From Chloroflexota bacterium (GTDB lineage Bacteria; Chloroflexota; Dehalococcoidia; SM23-28-2; RBG-16-64-32): DNA of 11,103 nt. The first letter of the stretch is position 1, and every line of letters begins with the position of its first letter. The notes beneath the pieces are model-generated. The model searched no databases and was not told the origin of the DNA. It saw only the letters and a list, made by a program, of their open reading frames with translations. The DNA is taken from NCBI GenBank assembly GCA_022560365.1, contig JADFTG010000016.1, forward strand, positions 1-11,103. The letters run 5' to 3'. Of the stretch, positions 1 to 7,202 are shown piece by piece. Made by a program: the position numbers and the translations under genes.

Positions 1-6
1 AGGGAG
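1..6 (+). promoter_or_regulatory. Ribosome binding site for the PorB-like frame
   Basis: AGGGAG lies 8 bases before the ATG at position 15. This good Shine-Dalgarno match and spacing support that start. The promoter and any upstream operon partners, such as porA, lie outside the window. Confidence 0.7.
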
Positions 7-14
7 TAGAGATT

Positions 15-893
15 ATGTCAGACGTAATCACGGAACCCCTGGACGACTACATAAAAACCCAGGTTCTCGAGGCTTGGAAAGGCCCCAAGACGGTCCCGGA
101 ACAGGAGTATTTCACCTCGGGTCACCGCACCTGTCAGGGATGCGAATCGGCGCTGGTGATGAAGCTCATGGCCAAGGCGGCCGGCCCACGGACGATCATA
201 CTCGGCTCAACCGGATGCATGTACGTGGCCAACACCACCTACCTCTCCACCCCGTGGTCGGTGCCGTGGATGCACACCCAGCTCGGATCCTCGGGCTCCG
301 CCGCCACCGGCACGGCGGCCGCTCTCAGGGCGTTGATGCGCAAGGGCAAGATGGAGAAGGAGCGGATCAACGTCATCGCGTTTTGCGGCGACGGCGGCGG
401 CGCCGACATGGGGCTCTCGGCGATTTCGGCGGCGCTGCAGCACACCCAGTACAACCTGCTGATCCTGATGTACGACAACGAATCCTACGCCAATACCGAC
501 ATCCAGGTGTCGGGCTCATCGCCCTATGGCGCCAACTCCACCTTCAGCCCTCCGGGCAAGGAGAGGCGCATCATGCACCGGCGCTGGAAGAAGAACACCG
601 CGGCGATGCTGGCGGCGGGCCTCAAGGGCATCGCGGAGGGCTACACCTGTCCGGAGCCGCTGGAAGAGAACGTCTTCGAGATGAGCGACGAGGCGCGCAG
701 GGAACGCGGCATCGATCACCTGCCCGGCAGCCTGCAGCAGGCGCTCGACCTTGCCGAGAATAGCGAGCTATTGCGCGAATGCCTGGGCGAGCACCTCTAC
801 GAGAGCCTGCTTGTGAACAAGAAGATCGAGTGGATGAACTTCCGCCGCCACGTCACCGACTACGAACTTAAGCGCTACCTGCCGATACTCTAA
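15..893 (+). CDS. porB: Chimeric frame: PorB (pyruvate:ferredoxin oxidoreductase beta) N-part joined to glutamine synthetase C-terminus
   Basis: Residues 1-202 match the beta subunit of pyruvate:ferredoxin oxidoreductase, a cytoplasmic enzyme that oxidises pyruvate with CoA to acetyl-CoA, CO2 and reduced ferredoxin. Visible marks are CQGC (C40, C43) and C68 as cluster ligands, the thiamine-diphosphate motif GDGGGAD (125-131), YDNESYANT (153-161) and PYGANSTFSPPGK (170-182). Residues 203-292 are not PorB. They read like the end of type I glutamine synthetase: LKGIAEGY, EPLEENVFEMS, LPGSLQQALD and the terminal RYLPIL. The usual C-terminal part of PorB is lost, including its later cluster cysteine in a CPxGW-like context. 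The synthetase part lacks its active-site domains. The frame is open, without a stop at the join. It is either a real deletion fusion or an assembly chimera. As drawn, neither enzyme should work. Confidence 0.85.
   Translation: MSDVITEPLDDYIKTQVLEAWKGPKTVPEQEYFTSGHRTCQGCESALVMKLMAKAAGPRTIILGSTGCMYVANTTYLSTPWSVPWMHTQLGSSGSAATGTAAALRALMRKGKMEKERINVIAFCGDGGGADMGLSAISAALQHTQYNLLILMYDNESYANTDIQVSGSSPYGANSTFSPPGKERRIMHRRWKKNTAAMLAAGLKGIAEGYTCPEPLEENVFEMSDEARRERGIDHLPGSLQQALDLAENSELLRECLGEHLYESLLVNKKIEWMNFRRHVTDYELKRYLPIL
600..893 (+). pseudogene. glnA: C-terminal fragment of type I glutamine synthetase, in frame behind PorB
   Basis: From about residue 196 of the frame the sequence follows the last ~90 residues of prokaryotic type I glutamine synthetase. 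It shows a helix with MLAAGLKGI, then PEPLEENVFEMS, a basic ERGIDHLPGSL segment, a LGEHLYE helix, and the ending WMNFRRHVTDYELKRYLPIL. The N-terminal beta-grasp domain, the metal-binding glutamates and the ATP and ammonium sites are absent, so this piece cannot catalyse glutamine formation alone. The likely join is at 600-623, where AAMLAAG fits both parents. The C-terminus is complete, with stop TAA at 891-893. Confidence 0.75.
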
Positions 894-904
894 AAGCGCT
901 CAAG
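867..904. terminator. Possible hairpin at the convergent gene end
   Basis: CTTAAGCGCT (867-876) and AGCGCTCAAG (895-904) can pair over ten positions with one mismatch, around an 18-base loop that includes the stop codon. It sits where two convergent genes end (stops at 893 and 915). There is no T tract on either side, and AGCGCT is self-complementary, so this is a weak terminator call. Confidence 0.25.
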
Positions 905-914
905 TGGGGCGCGG

Positions 915-1853
915 CTACTGGCTTGGCGGCGTGGGCGTCGGGGCCGGCGTGTCGTCCGGAATCATCGTCGGCGAAGGCAACGGCGTTGGCTCGGGCGTTG
1001 GCGTCGGGCAGACCGCGGCCGGGAGAACGGAGAGCGCTGGCACATGCAGCAGGATGTTCAGAACATCTGCTGTCGTGATCACACCGTCGCAGTCCGTGTC
1101 CGCCGTCACCGTGCCGCATTCGGGATCCGTATAGCCGACGATGATCCAGAGCACCGTCGTAGCGTCGTTAGCGTTGACCCCGCCGTCGCAGTTGGCGTCG
1201 CCGCGCGGGGGCCCGCTGGGCGTGGCTGTTGGCGCTGGCGGTGGTGAGGCGCCGCCGCCCGTCTCGAAGTTGAACGTGGCGCCGATGTACTCGTTGACGC
1301 CGATCTCCGTGGCGGGGATGGTGGACAGCATCACGTCTGCTGTCGTTTCGCCGTCGGGCCCCTGGATCCAGAAGTGGTTGTGCGGCCCGCTGGAACAGAA
1401 GCCGAGCGTCGACGGACGGGCGAGACGTTGACCTGCCGCCACGAAGTCGTCCGCCTCCACGACGAATCCCGTCATGTGGTAGTGGCGCGATAGCCAGCCG
1501 CCCCCGTGATCGATCAGCACCGACGCGTTGCTCGCCTGCACGACGACGCCTGGCGCCGACGACAGGACGTAATAAGCCGACTCCTCGAACACCCAGTCCG
1601 GGTCGCCCTCGCACTTGATGCCGATACTGAGCGGCGTATCGGGCGGAAAGAAGTCGATCGCGTTGTTCGCGTTGTGGAAGCCAGCCCCTCCCGTCAGCCA
1701 CGTCTCGCCGTGTTGCCACGGGAGCAGAAACTCCGGCTGCTCGTTGGCCTGTGCCGATGGTCGCACCAGCAAGAACGCGGCGATTGCGAGCGGCAGGAAA
1801 CAGAAAGCGACTCCCGAAACGAGTCGCCCGTAGTGTGGCGGGGCAAACCTCAT
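915..1853 (-). CDS. Secreted M23-like metallopeptidase with type I dockerin domain
   Basis: A 312-residue exported protein. Residues 1-36 form a signal peptide: basic start, hydrophobic 11-30, and AQA/N cleavage expected after 36. Residues 45-196 resemble an M23 (LytM-type) zinc endopeptidase, a family that cuts peptidoglycan cross-links. Candidate zinc ligands are H60, D67 (AIDF) and H160 in GPHNHF (156-161), with H126 in the family's usual YxH position and H158 probably catalytic. The H60-D67 spacing is longer than the common HxxxD, so activity is not certain. A Pro-rich linker (about 203-217) leads to a type I dockerin with two calcium loops, D219-D230 and D252-D263. A Pro/Thr tail (283-312) then ends the protein with no further domain. 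It lies 38 bases downstream of nuoN on the same strand but has no functional tie to complex I. No clear Shine-Dalgarno is seen. Confidence 0.8.
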   Translation of the reverse strand: MRFAPPHYGRLVSGVAFCFLPLAIAAFLLVRPSAQANEQPEFLLPWQHGETWLTGGAGFHNANNAIDFFPPDTPLSIGIKCEGDPDWVFEESAYYVLSSAPGVVVQASNASVLIDHGGGWLSRHYHMTGFVVEADDFVAAGQRLARPSTLGFCSSGPHNHFWIQGPDGETTADVMLSTIPATEIGVNEYIGATFNFETGGGASPPPAPTATPSGPPRGDANCDGGVNANDATTVLWIIVGYTDPECGTVTADTDCDGVITTADVLNILLHVPALSVLPAAVCPTPTPEPTPLPSPTMIPDDTPAPTPTPPSQ

Positions 1854-1891
1854 GATAGTTGGAACGCGAAAGGGCCGTACTTGTTACGCGG

Positions 1892-3373
1892 CTAGGGCAC
1901 TCCCACGAGATCCTCGCCGGACTCTAACTCCTCGCTCACGAAGATCGTTGCCGTTGCGTCCTCGACGACATTGAAGACAGGCTTCGGGTAGAGACCGATC
2001 AGGAAGACGCCGGCGATCAGCACCGTTAGCGCCGTGTACTCGAGCCACGGCGTCTGGAAGCGCGTCTTCTCCTCCGGTTCGCCCAGGTACATCTCGCGGA
2101 TCAGGATCAGGTAGTAGTAGAGGGACACGAAGCTGAAGAACGCCGCCACGGCCGCCAGCCACAAGAGGTCCTGGTCGGCGGCCGCCTGGAAGAGGATGAA
2201 CTTCGTCGCGAAGCCGGCGAATAGCGGCATGCCGGCGAGCGAGAAGAGCGCAATCGTCAGGCAGAGCGCCACGTAGGGAGCGCGCTCGGCCAGGCCCTTG
2301 TACTCCTCGATCTCTTCCTTGCCGGTCCAGTTGTAGTAGAGGATGACGCAGGTGAACGCCGCCAGGTTCGTCACGACGTAGCCGATCATGTGCAGCACCA
2401 GCGCGCTCGCCGCGTCCTGCGAGAGCGCGGCGATGCCCAGCAGCAGATACCCCACCTGGCCGATGCTGGAGTAAGCGAGCAGCCGCTTGACGTTCCGCTG
2501 CTGGATGGCGACCAGGTTGCCGAGCGCCATCGTCGCCACGGAGAGGCCGGCGATGAAGTAGCGCCAGTCGTCGATCAGAGGCAGGAAGGCCACTGCGAAC
2601 AGCTTGAGGAAGAAGGCGAACCCCGCCGCCTTCGCCAGCGCCGAGATCAGCGCCGTGATCGGGATCGGCGCGCCTTCGTAGGCGTCCGGTGTGTACATGT
2701 GGAACGGCACCGCCGCCACCTTAAACCCGAGGCCGCCGATCATCAGCGCCAGGCCCAGGTACATGCCCCACTCGATGTCGCTCGTATCTCCGCTCAACAC
2801 CTCGCCGATCACGGCGTACTGGGTCGAGCCTGTCGTCCCGTAGATCAGGCCGATGCCGTAGAGGAAGATCGCGGACGAGAACGCGCCCAGCAGCATGTAC
2901 TTCAGGCCGCCCTCGTTCGACCGCAGGTCAAACTTGGCGTACGCCGTGAGGGCGTAGAGGCTGAAGCTGAGCAGCTCGAGCGAAATGTACGCGGTGAGCA
3001 GCTCGTGCGCTGCCGCCATACCGTTGGCGCCGACGATGGCGAGCAGGATCAGGGCGTAGTACTCGCCCGGGTTCAGCAGGCGGTCCCGGACGTAGCGCGC
3101 GGAGAGGATGCAGATAGTCGCGCCGATGCCGGTGAACAAAACGCGGAACAAAGTCGTGTAGTCGTTGATGTCGGCCAGCTCGCCAAACTGCTTCGCGTCG
3201 TTGACCCAGATCAGCGAGAGGCCGCCGGCGGCTACAACACCGATCGCCGCCAGCCAGCCCAGCCGCTCCTTGCCCAGGCCGCCCCAGAAGAGATCGATGA
3301 GGATGATGAACGCCGCCCAGCCCGCGAGCAGGAATTCGGGCGCCAGCAGTCCCCATTCGAGCGATGTGCTCAT
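1892..3373 (-). CDS. nuoN: NADH-quinone oxidoreductase subunit N
   Basis: This 493-residue membrane protein is one of three antiporter-like proton-pumping subunits of complex I, in the cytoplasmic membrane. It is hydrophobic throughout, with about 14 membrane helices and normal family length. Key charged residues sit where the family needs them: E133 in the TM5 region (SLELLSF), K158 (GGLKYM), K218 before the PFHMYTPDAYEGAP signature (223-236), K247 in TM8, and K391 in TM12 (GFATKF). The pump channel therefore looks intact. The ATG overlaps the nuoM stop as ATGA (3370-3373), which indicates translational coupling. It is the last gene of the operon, and the stop TAG at 1892-1894 is followed by no obvious terminator. 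Confidence 0.97.
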   Translation of the reverse strand: MSTSLEWGLLAPEFLLAGWAAFIILIDLFWGGLGKERLGWLAAIGVVAAGGLSLIWVNDAKQFGELADINDYTTLFRVLFTGIGATICILSARYVRDRLLNPGEYYALILLAIVGANGMAAAHELLTAYISLELLSFSLYALTAYAKFDLRSNEGGLKYMLLGAFSSAIFLYGIGLIYGTTGSTQYAVIGEVLSGDTSDIEWGMYLGLALMIGGLGFKVAAVPFHMYTPDAYEGAPIPITALISALAKAAGFAFFLKLFAVAFLPLIDDWRYFIAGLSVATMALGNLVAIQQRNVKRLLAYSSIGQVGYLLLGIAALSQDAASALVLHMIGYVVTNLAAFTCVILYYNWTGKEEIEEYKGLAERAPYVALCLTIALFSLAGMPLFAGFATKFILFQAAADQDLLWLAAVAAFFSFVSLYYYLILIREMYLGEPEEKTRFQTPWLEYTALTVLIAGVFLIGLYPKPVFNVVEDATATIFVSEELESGEDLVGVP

Positions 3374-4875
3374 CCCATGATCCCCGGAATCATCTCAACC
3401 GTTTCGCTGATGCGGTCGATGAACGGCGCCGGCCAGAGGCCCATGAAGAGGATCATTGCGATCAAGATCACGGCGGCGAACTGCTCGCCGATGCGCATCT
3501 CCTTCAGCCCGGCCCACTTCTCATTAAGCGGGCCGAAGTAGGCCCTCGACAGCATGCGCAAGATGTACGTCGCCGTGATCGCCGCCGAGAGAATACCCAG
3601 GCCGCCGGCCCACCAGTAGCCGGCCTCAAAGACGCCGACGAAGATATGGAACTCGGCGACGAACCCGGCCAGGCCCGGCAGGCCGAGCGATGATAAGCCG
3701 GCGATCGCAAAGAAGGCGGAATGGCGCGGCATGCGTTTGGCGATGCCGCCGAACTGCGTCATGTCGCGGATGTGCGCCTGGTCGTAGAGGGCGCCGACGC
3801 TGGTGAACATGAGCGCCGTCATCACGCCGTGCGCGAACATCTGGAGCACTGCGCCGTTGACGCCGATCTCGTTCATGCTCGCCAGGCCCATGAGCACGAA
3901 GCCCATGTGGCTTACGCTCGAGTAACCGACCATGTACTTGAGGTCCGTTTGCGCCAGCGCCGAGACGGACCCGTAGACCGCCCCCGTGACGCCGAGCGCC
4001 ATCAGGACGGGCGCCCAGAACTCCGCGCCCTCCGGGAGGAGCGTCATGCCGATGCGCAGAATGCCGAAGGCGCCAAGCTTCATCAGCACGCCGGCGTGCA
4101 GCATCGAGACGCCCGTCGGCGCCGCGACATGGCCGTCGGGCGACCACGTATGGAGCGGCCACATGCCGGCCAGCACGCCGAAGCCGACCATGAAGAGCGG
4201 GAAGACCCACTTCTGGAAGTCCTCGTCCAGCGTGGCCTCTCGCAGTACCGTCATGTCGAACGTACCGGCGCCAGCCTCGACGAAGAGCGCGAAGATGGCG
4301 ACCCAGATCAGCACGGAGCTGCCCACAAGCATCAGCGTCAGCTTCATCGCGCCGTATTCTTTGGTGCGCGTGAACGTGCCGAACTCGCTGCTGGCGCCCC
4401 AGACGGCGATCAGCAGGTACATCGGCAGCACGGCCACCTCGTACCAGAAGAAGAAGAAGAAGAGGTCCTGCGAAATGAACACGCCGTAGACGCCGGCGAC
4501 GAGCAAGAACAGCAGGACGAAGAAGTCCTTCGTCCGGTTCGCGATGTTCCAGGAGACGAACACGGCCGCGAAGATGACGACGCCGTTCAGCAACACCAGC
4601 GGCGCTCCTATGCCGTCGACGCCCAGGTAGAACGTGATGCCGTTCTCGCGCAGGAAGCCGATGTTCTCCATCCAGTCCCACTGCAGCTCGTAGCGCAGGC
4701 CACTGCCACCATCGAACTCGTAGACGACGAAGACTAACAGCGACAGCGCGAAGAGGGCGCCACCGGCCAGCGCCGCCAGGTAGCGCGACAGCTGCGGATA
4801 CTGCGAGGGGATCAGCATGAACAGCGGGCAAACGCCCAGCGGAATCACGATCAGCGCGAGAAGTACGAACTCCAT
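3370..4875 (-). CDS. nuoM: NADH-quinone oxidoreductase subunit M
   Basis: A 501-residue, ~14-helix antiporter-like subunit of the complex I membrane arm. Family marks are WYEVAVLPMY with E146 in TM5, K178 (GAMKLT), the loop WPLHTWSPDGHVAAP (239-253), K266 in TM8 (GVLMKLGAFG), and E408 in TM12 (FVAEFH), where NuoM normally carries Glu rather than Lys. The position of the TM7 pump lysine, just before the PLHxW loop, reads GFGVLAGMW. By alignment from memory to E. coli NuoM (AVKMPMVPLH), the Lys is replaced by L235. Five consecutive TTC codons (F139-F143) precede the TM5 Glu. The start lies 3 bases after the nuoL stop, with a weak AGGTG ahead of it. Confidence 0.97.
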   Translation of the reverse strand: MEFVLLALIVIPLGVCPLFMLIPSQYPQLSRYLAALAGGALFALSLLVFVVYEFDGGSGLRYELQWDWMENIGFLRENGITFYLGVDGIGAPLVLLNGVVIFAAVFVSWNIANRTKDFFVLLFLLVAGVYGVFISQDLFFFFFWYEVAVLPMYLLIAVWGASSEFGTFTRTKEYGAMKLTLMLVGSSVLIWVAIFALFVEAGAGTFDMTVLREATLDEDFQKWVFPLFMVGFGVLAGMWPLHTWSPDGHVAAPTGVSMLHAGVLMKLGAFGILRIGMTLLPEGAEFWAPVLMALGVTGAVYGSVSALAQTDLKYMVGYSSVSHMGFVLMGLASMNEIGVNGAVLQMFAHGVMTALMFTSVGALYDQAHIRDMTQFGGIAKRMPRHSAFFAIAGLSSLGLPGLAGFVAEFHIFVGVFEAGYWWAGGLGILSAAITATYILRMLSRAYFGPLNEKWAGLKEMRIGEQFAAVILIAMILFMGLWPAPFIDRISETVEMIPGIMG

Positions 4876-4878
4876 ACG

Positions 4879-6798
4879 CTACACCTGCGTCACCAGCATG
4901 GCGATCGAAAGGACGAGAATGCCGACCACGATCGCCAGCGCGTAGTTCGGGAGGCGGCCGGTTTGCAAGAACTTGGCCTCGAAGCCGGTGAAGTAACCGA
5001 GCTTCGCGGAGCCGTCGACGCCCCCGTCGTTGACCACAACCCGGTCGAACCAGGCGATGATGGAGCCCAGCCCGAGCACGATGCGGTCGATCACGAACTG
5101 GTAGATTTCGTCGATGTAGTAGCGGTTTGACAGCAGTGTCGAGACCGGCGCGAACCTGTCGCGAATGCGCGCCGCCAGCTCCGCCTTGTTCTGCCAGAGG
5201 ATCCAGCCGGCGACAGCGCCGCCGCCGGCGAGCACACTCGAAGTGATCGCCGTGTCGAGGTGGAACTCGAACTCGTGCGCCTCGTTCAGGAAGACGAACT
5301 GCGCGAAACCGCCGGGGAAGCCGAGCGCCTCGCCGACCTCGTCGAAGACGACGAAACCGCCGACCGTCGCCAGCAGGCCGAGGATCAGCAGCGGGACGGT
5401 GATCAGCAGCCCGCCTTCGTGCGCGTGGTCGTAGGCCGCCTGCTCACGCGGCGCGAAGAGGAACGTCCGCACGAAAAGGCGCGTCATGTAGAGCCCCGTG
5501 ATCACGAGGCTGGAGAGGAGCACCAGATAGACGATGATGTTCTGCTCTTCCTTGGCGAAGACGAGCACTTCGTCTTTCGCCCAGAAGCCCGATAACGGGA
5601 TGATCCCGATCATCGCCAGGGTGCCGATAGCGAACACCGCCGCCGTGATCGGCATCTTTGCGGCCAGGCCACCCAACCGGTTCATGTCCTGCTCCTTGGT
5701 GGCGTGGATCACGGAGCCCGCGCCCAGGAAAAGCAGCGCCTTGAAGAAGCCGTGCACGAACAGGTAAAGCATCGCCGCCGCAACGGCGCTCGAGCCGAGC
5801 GCGACGAACATGAGGCCGAGCGAGTTCAGCGTTGAGTAGGCGATCACGCGCTTGATGTCGGTCGCCGCCAGGCCCATCGTCGCCGAGATCATCACCGTCG
5901 TCAGGCCGACGACGAGCACGACGTCCAGCGCGATCGGATCGGCTACCTCGAACAACGGCAGCATGCGCGCCACGAGGTAGACGCCGGCGACCACCATCGT
6001 CGCGGCGTGGATCAGCGCGGAGACCGGCGTCGGGCCTTCCATCGCGTCGGGCAGCCAGACGTGCAGAGGGAACTGGCCCGACTTACCGAGCGCACCCATA
6101 AACATGAGCAGGACGGCGCCGGTCAGGTACGTGTTGTCGTAGCCGCCTTCCTCCGCGAAAGTGATGATCTCCTGGATGTTGAACGTGTTGGGCCCCTCAA
6201 GCCAGAGCATGATGATGCCGATGAGGAGGCCGACGTCGCCGATTCGTGTCGTGATGAACGCCTTCTTCGCCGCTTCCGCCGCCGAGCGTTTCTCCCACCA
6301 GAAGCCGATCAGGAGGAACGAGCAGAAGCCCACGGCTTCCCACCCGGCGTAGAGCAGAAGCAGGTTGTTCGACAGCACGAGCAGTAGCATCGACGCTGCG
6401 AACAGGCTCATCACGGTGAAGTACCAGCCGTAGCGCGAGTCGCCCTTCATGTAAGCGATGGAGTACACCTGCACCATCAGCGCGACCAGCGTTACGACCG
6501 CCAGCATGACGATCGTGATCGGATCGACGTAGAAGCCGATTTCGATCTCGAACTTCTCGCCGACGCCCGCAAGGTCGAAGGATATCCACTCCCAGGCCTT
6601 CTCGCCGGCGACGTATGTCGTGCCGTCGGCCTGGTCGAGAAGGTCCGCCAGCACCGGGAAGACGAGAATGAACGAGGCGCCGATCGCCGCGATGGCGAGC
6701 CAGTCGCCCTTGCGCGGCAAGTACGGCCCGAAGATCAGCAGGATGGCGAAAGCGGCGGCCGGGATAGCCGGGATCAGCCAGGCCTGGTCCATACCCAC
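4879..6798 (-). CDS. nuoL: NADH-quinone oxidoreductase subunit L
   Basis: A 639-residue subunit, the distal antiporter-like proton pump of complex I. It has the quinone-oxidoreductase N-terminal region, then the antiporter core with E154 (AGWEAVGF), D188 (RIGDVG), K239 in GKSGQFPLHVWLPDA, H264 (ALIHAATM), K354 (FFKALLF) and K408 in TM12 (WAKDEVL). The C-terminal part (about 555-639) is the lateral helix plus anchoring membrane helix that clamps NuoM and NuoN. All expected pump residues are present. The start is GTG at 6798, 10 bases after GGAGGG. An in-frame ATG at 6792 is possible but sits 16 bases from that site. Unlike its neighbours, the gene is preceded by a 95-base spacer carrying a repeat hairpin. 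Confidence 0.97.
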   Translation of the reverse strand: MGMDQAWLIPAIPAAAFAILLIFGPYLPRKGDWLAIAAIGASFILVFPVLADLLDQADGTTYVAGEKAWEWISFDLAGVGEKFEIEIGFYVDPITIVMLAVVTLVALMVQVYSIAYMKGDSRYGWYFTVMSLFAASMLLLVLSNNLLLLYAGWEAVGFCSFLLIGFWWEKRSAAEAAKKAFITTRIGDVGLLIGIIMLWLEGPNTFNIQEIITFAEEGGYDNTYLTGAVLLMFMGALGKSGQFPLHVWLPDAMEGPTPVSALIHAATMVVAGVYLVARMLPLFEVADPIALDVVLVVGLTTVMISATMGLAATDIKRVIAYSTLNSLGLMFVALGSSAVAAAMLYLFVHGFFKALLFLGAGSVIHATKEQDMNRLGGLAAKMPITAAVFAIGTLAMIGIIPLSGFWAKDEVLVFAKEEQNIIVYLVLLSSLVITGLYMTRLFVRTFLFAPREQAAYDHAHEGGLLITVPLLILGLLATVGGFVVFDEVGEALGFPGGFAQFVFLNEAHEFEFHLDTAITSSVLAGGGAVAGWILWQNKAELAARIRDRFAPVSTLLSNRYYIDEIYQFVIDRIVLGLGSIIAWFDRVVVNDGGVDGSAKLGYFTGFEAKFLQTGRLPNYALAIVVGILVLSIAMLVTQV

Positions 6799-6808
6799 CT
6801 AGGCACCG

Positions 6809-6814
6809 CCCTCC
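6809..6814 (-). promoter_or_regulatory. Ribosome binding site deciding the nuoL GTG start
   Basis: On the minus strand GGAGGG stands 10 bases before GTG 6798 and 16 before ATG 6792, so the GTG is the better start. The site begins about five bases after the foot of the upstream hairpin, which could affect its access by ribosomes. Confidence 0.6.
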
Positions 6815-6816
6815 GG

Positions 6817-6889
6817 AACAGGTGACAGGCGACAGGTGACGGGTGCGGGGCGTGAGTCCCTGTCTCTTGTCTCCTGTCGCCTGTCTCTT
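6817..6889. repeat. Heptamer-based inverted repeat in the nuoK-nuoL spacer
   Basis: The left arm (+) is four 7-base units at 6817-6844: aacaggt, gacaggc, gacaggt, gacgggt. The right arm, read on the minus strand, is gacaggc, gacagga, gacaaga, gacaggg (6885-6858). The two arms share a perfect 13-base inverted core, GACAGGCGACAGG, at 6824-6836 and 6873-6885. Flanking partial pairing extends the stem to roughly 6820-6846 with 6863-6889. In the transcript this would fold into a long hairpin between nuoK and nuoL. It is non-coding and interrupts an otherwise tightly packed operon. It may be a dispersed genomic repeat, an mRNA-processing or stability element, or both. Confidence 0.8.
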
Positions 6890-6893
6890 CTCG

Positions 6894-7202
6894 CTACCAC
6901 TTCATCAGGTCCGCTTCGTCGACGTTGGATATCTGGCGGTTGCGGAACAGGCGCAGGATGATCGCCAGGGCGAGGCCCACCTCGGCCGCGGCGATGACGA
7001 TGACGAAGATTCCGAAGATCAGGCCGGTGAACGTCTCGGGGTTCAGGTAGACGGCGAAAGCGACGAAGTTGATCGCCACGGCCTGCAGCATCAGCTCGAC
7101 GCTCATCAGGATGAGCACAGCGTTGCGGCGCACCAGCACGCCGTACATGCCGAGCGAGAAGAGGATTGCCGAAAGCACCAGGAAGTTGTCGATCGGGATC
7201 AT
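6894..7202 (-). CDS. nuoK: NADH-quinone oxidoreductase subunit K
   Basis: A 102-residue, three-helix membrane subunit of complex I, homologous to MrpC/MnhC, lying beside NuoJ and NuoN and carrying part of the proton path. The two conserved membrane glutamates are present: E36 (MSVELML) and E74 (AAAEVGLAL). The start is the ATG at 7202. It overlaps the nuoJ stop as ATGA and has a very strong GGAGGAGGG ahead of it. A longer open frame runs upstream but is only nuoJ read in another frame, and NuoK is normally about 100 residues. It is followed by the heptamer-repeat spacer before nuoL. Confidence 0.97.
   Translation of the reverse strand: MIPIDNFLVLSAILFSLGMYGVLVRRNAVLILMSVELMLQAVAINFVAFAVYLNPETFTGLIFGIFVIVIAAAEVGLALAIILRLFRNRQISNVDEADLMKW

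Noticed and set aside
904..1134. Gly/Val-repeat small protein on the + strand
   Set aside because: It is the antisense of the Pro/Thr tail and dockerin codons of the peptidase gene; no ribosome binding site.
1854..1891. Terminator or promoter between nuoN and the peptidase gene
   Set aside because: I found no stable hairpin with a T run and no convincing -35/-10 pair in these 38 bases.
2390..3541. Long open frame on the + strand (383 residues) opposite nuoN
   Set aside because: Arg/Glu/Gln/His-rich composition typical of the antisense of GC-rich membrane-protein genes; no recognisable domain; nuoN on the other strand is certain.
4447..4461. Five GAA triplets in nuoM as a phase-variable tract
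   Set aside because: Slippage in units of three would not shift the frame. It simply encodes five Phe in a membrane helix before the conserved TM5 Glu.
3721..4737. Long open frame on the + strand (338 residues) opposite nuoM
   Set aside because: Same antisense artefact, with hydrophilic low-complexity translation and no family resemblance.
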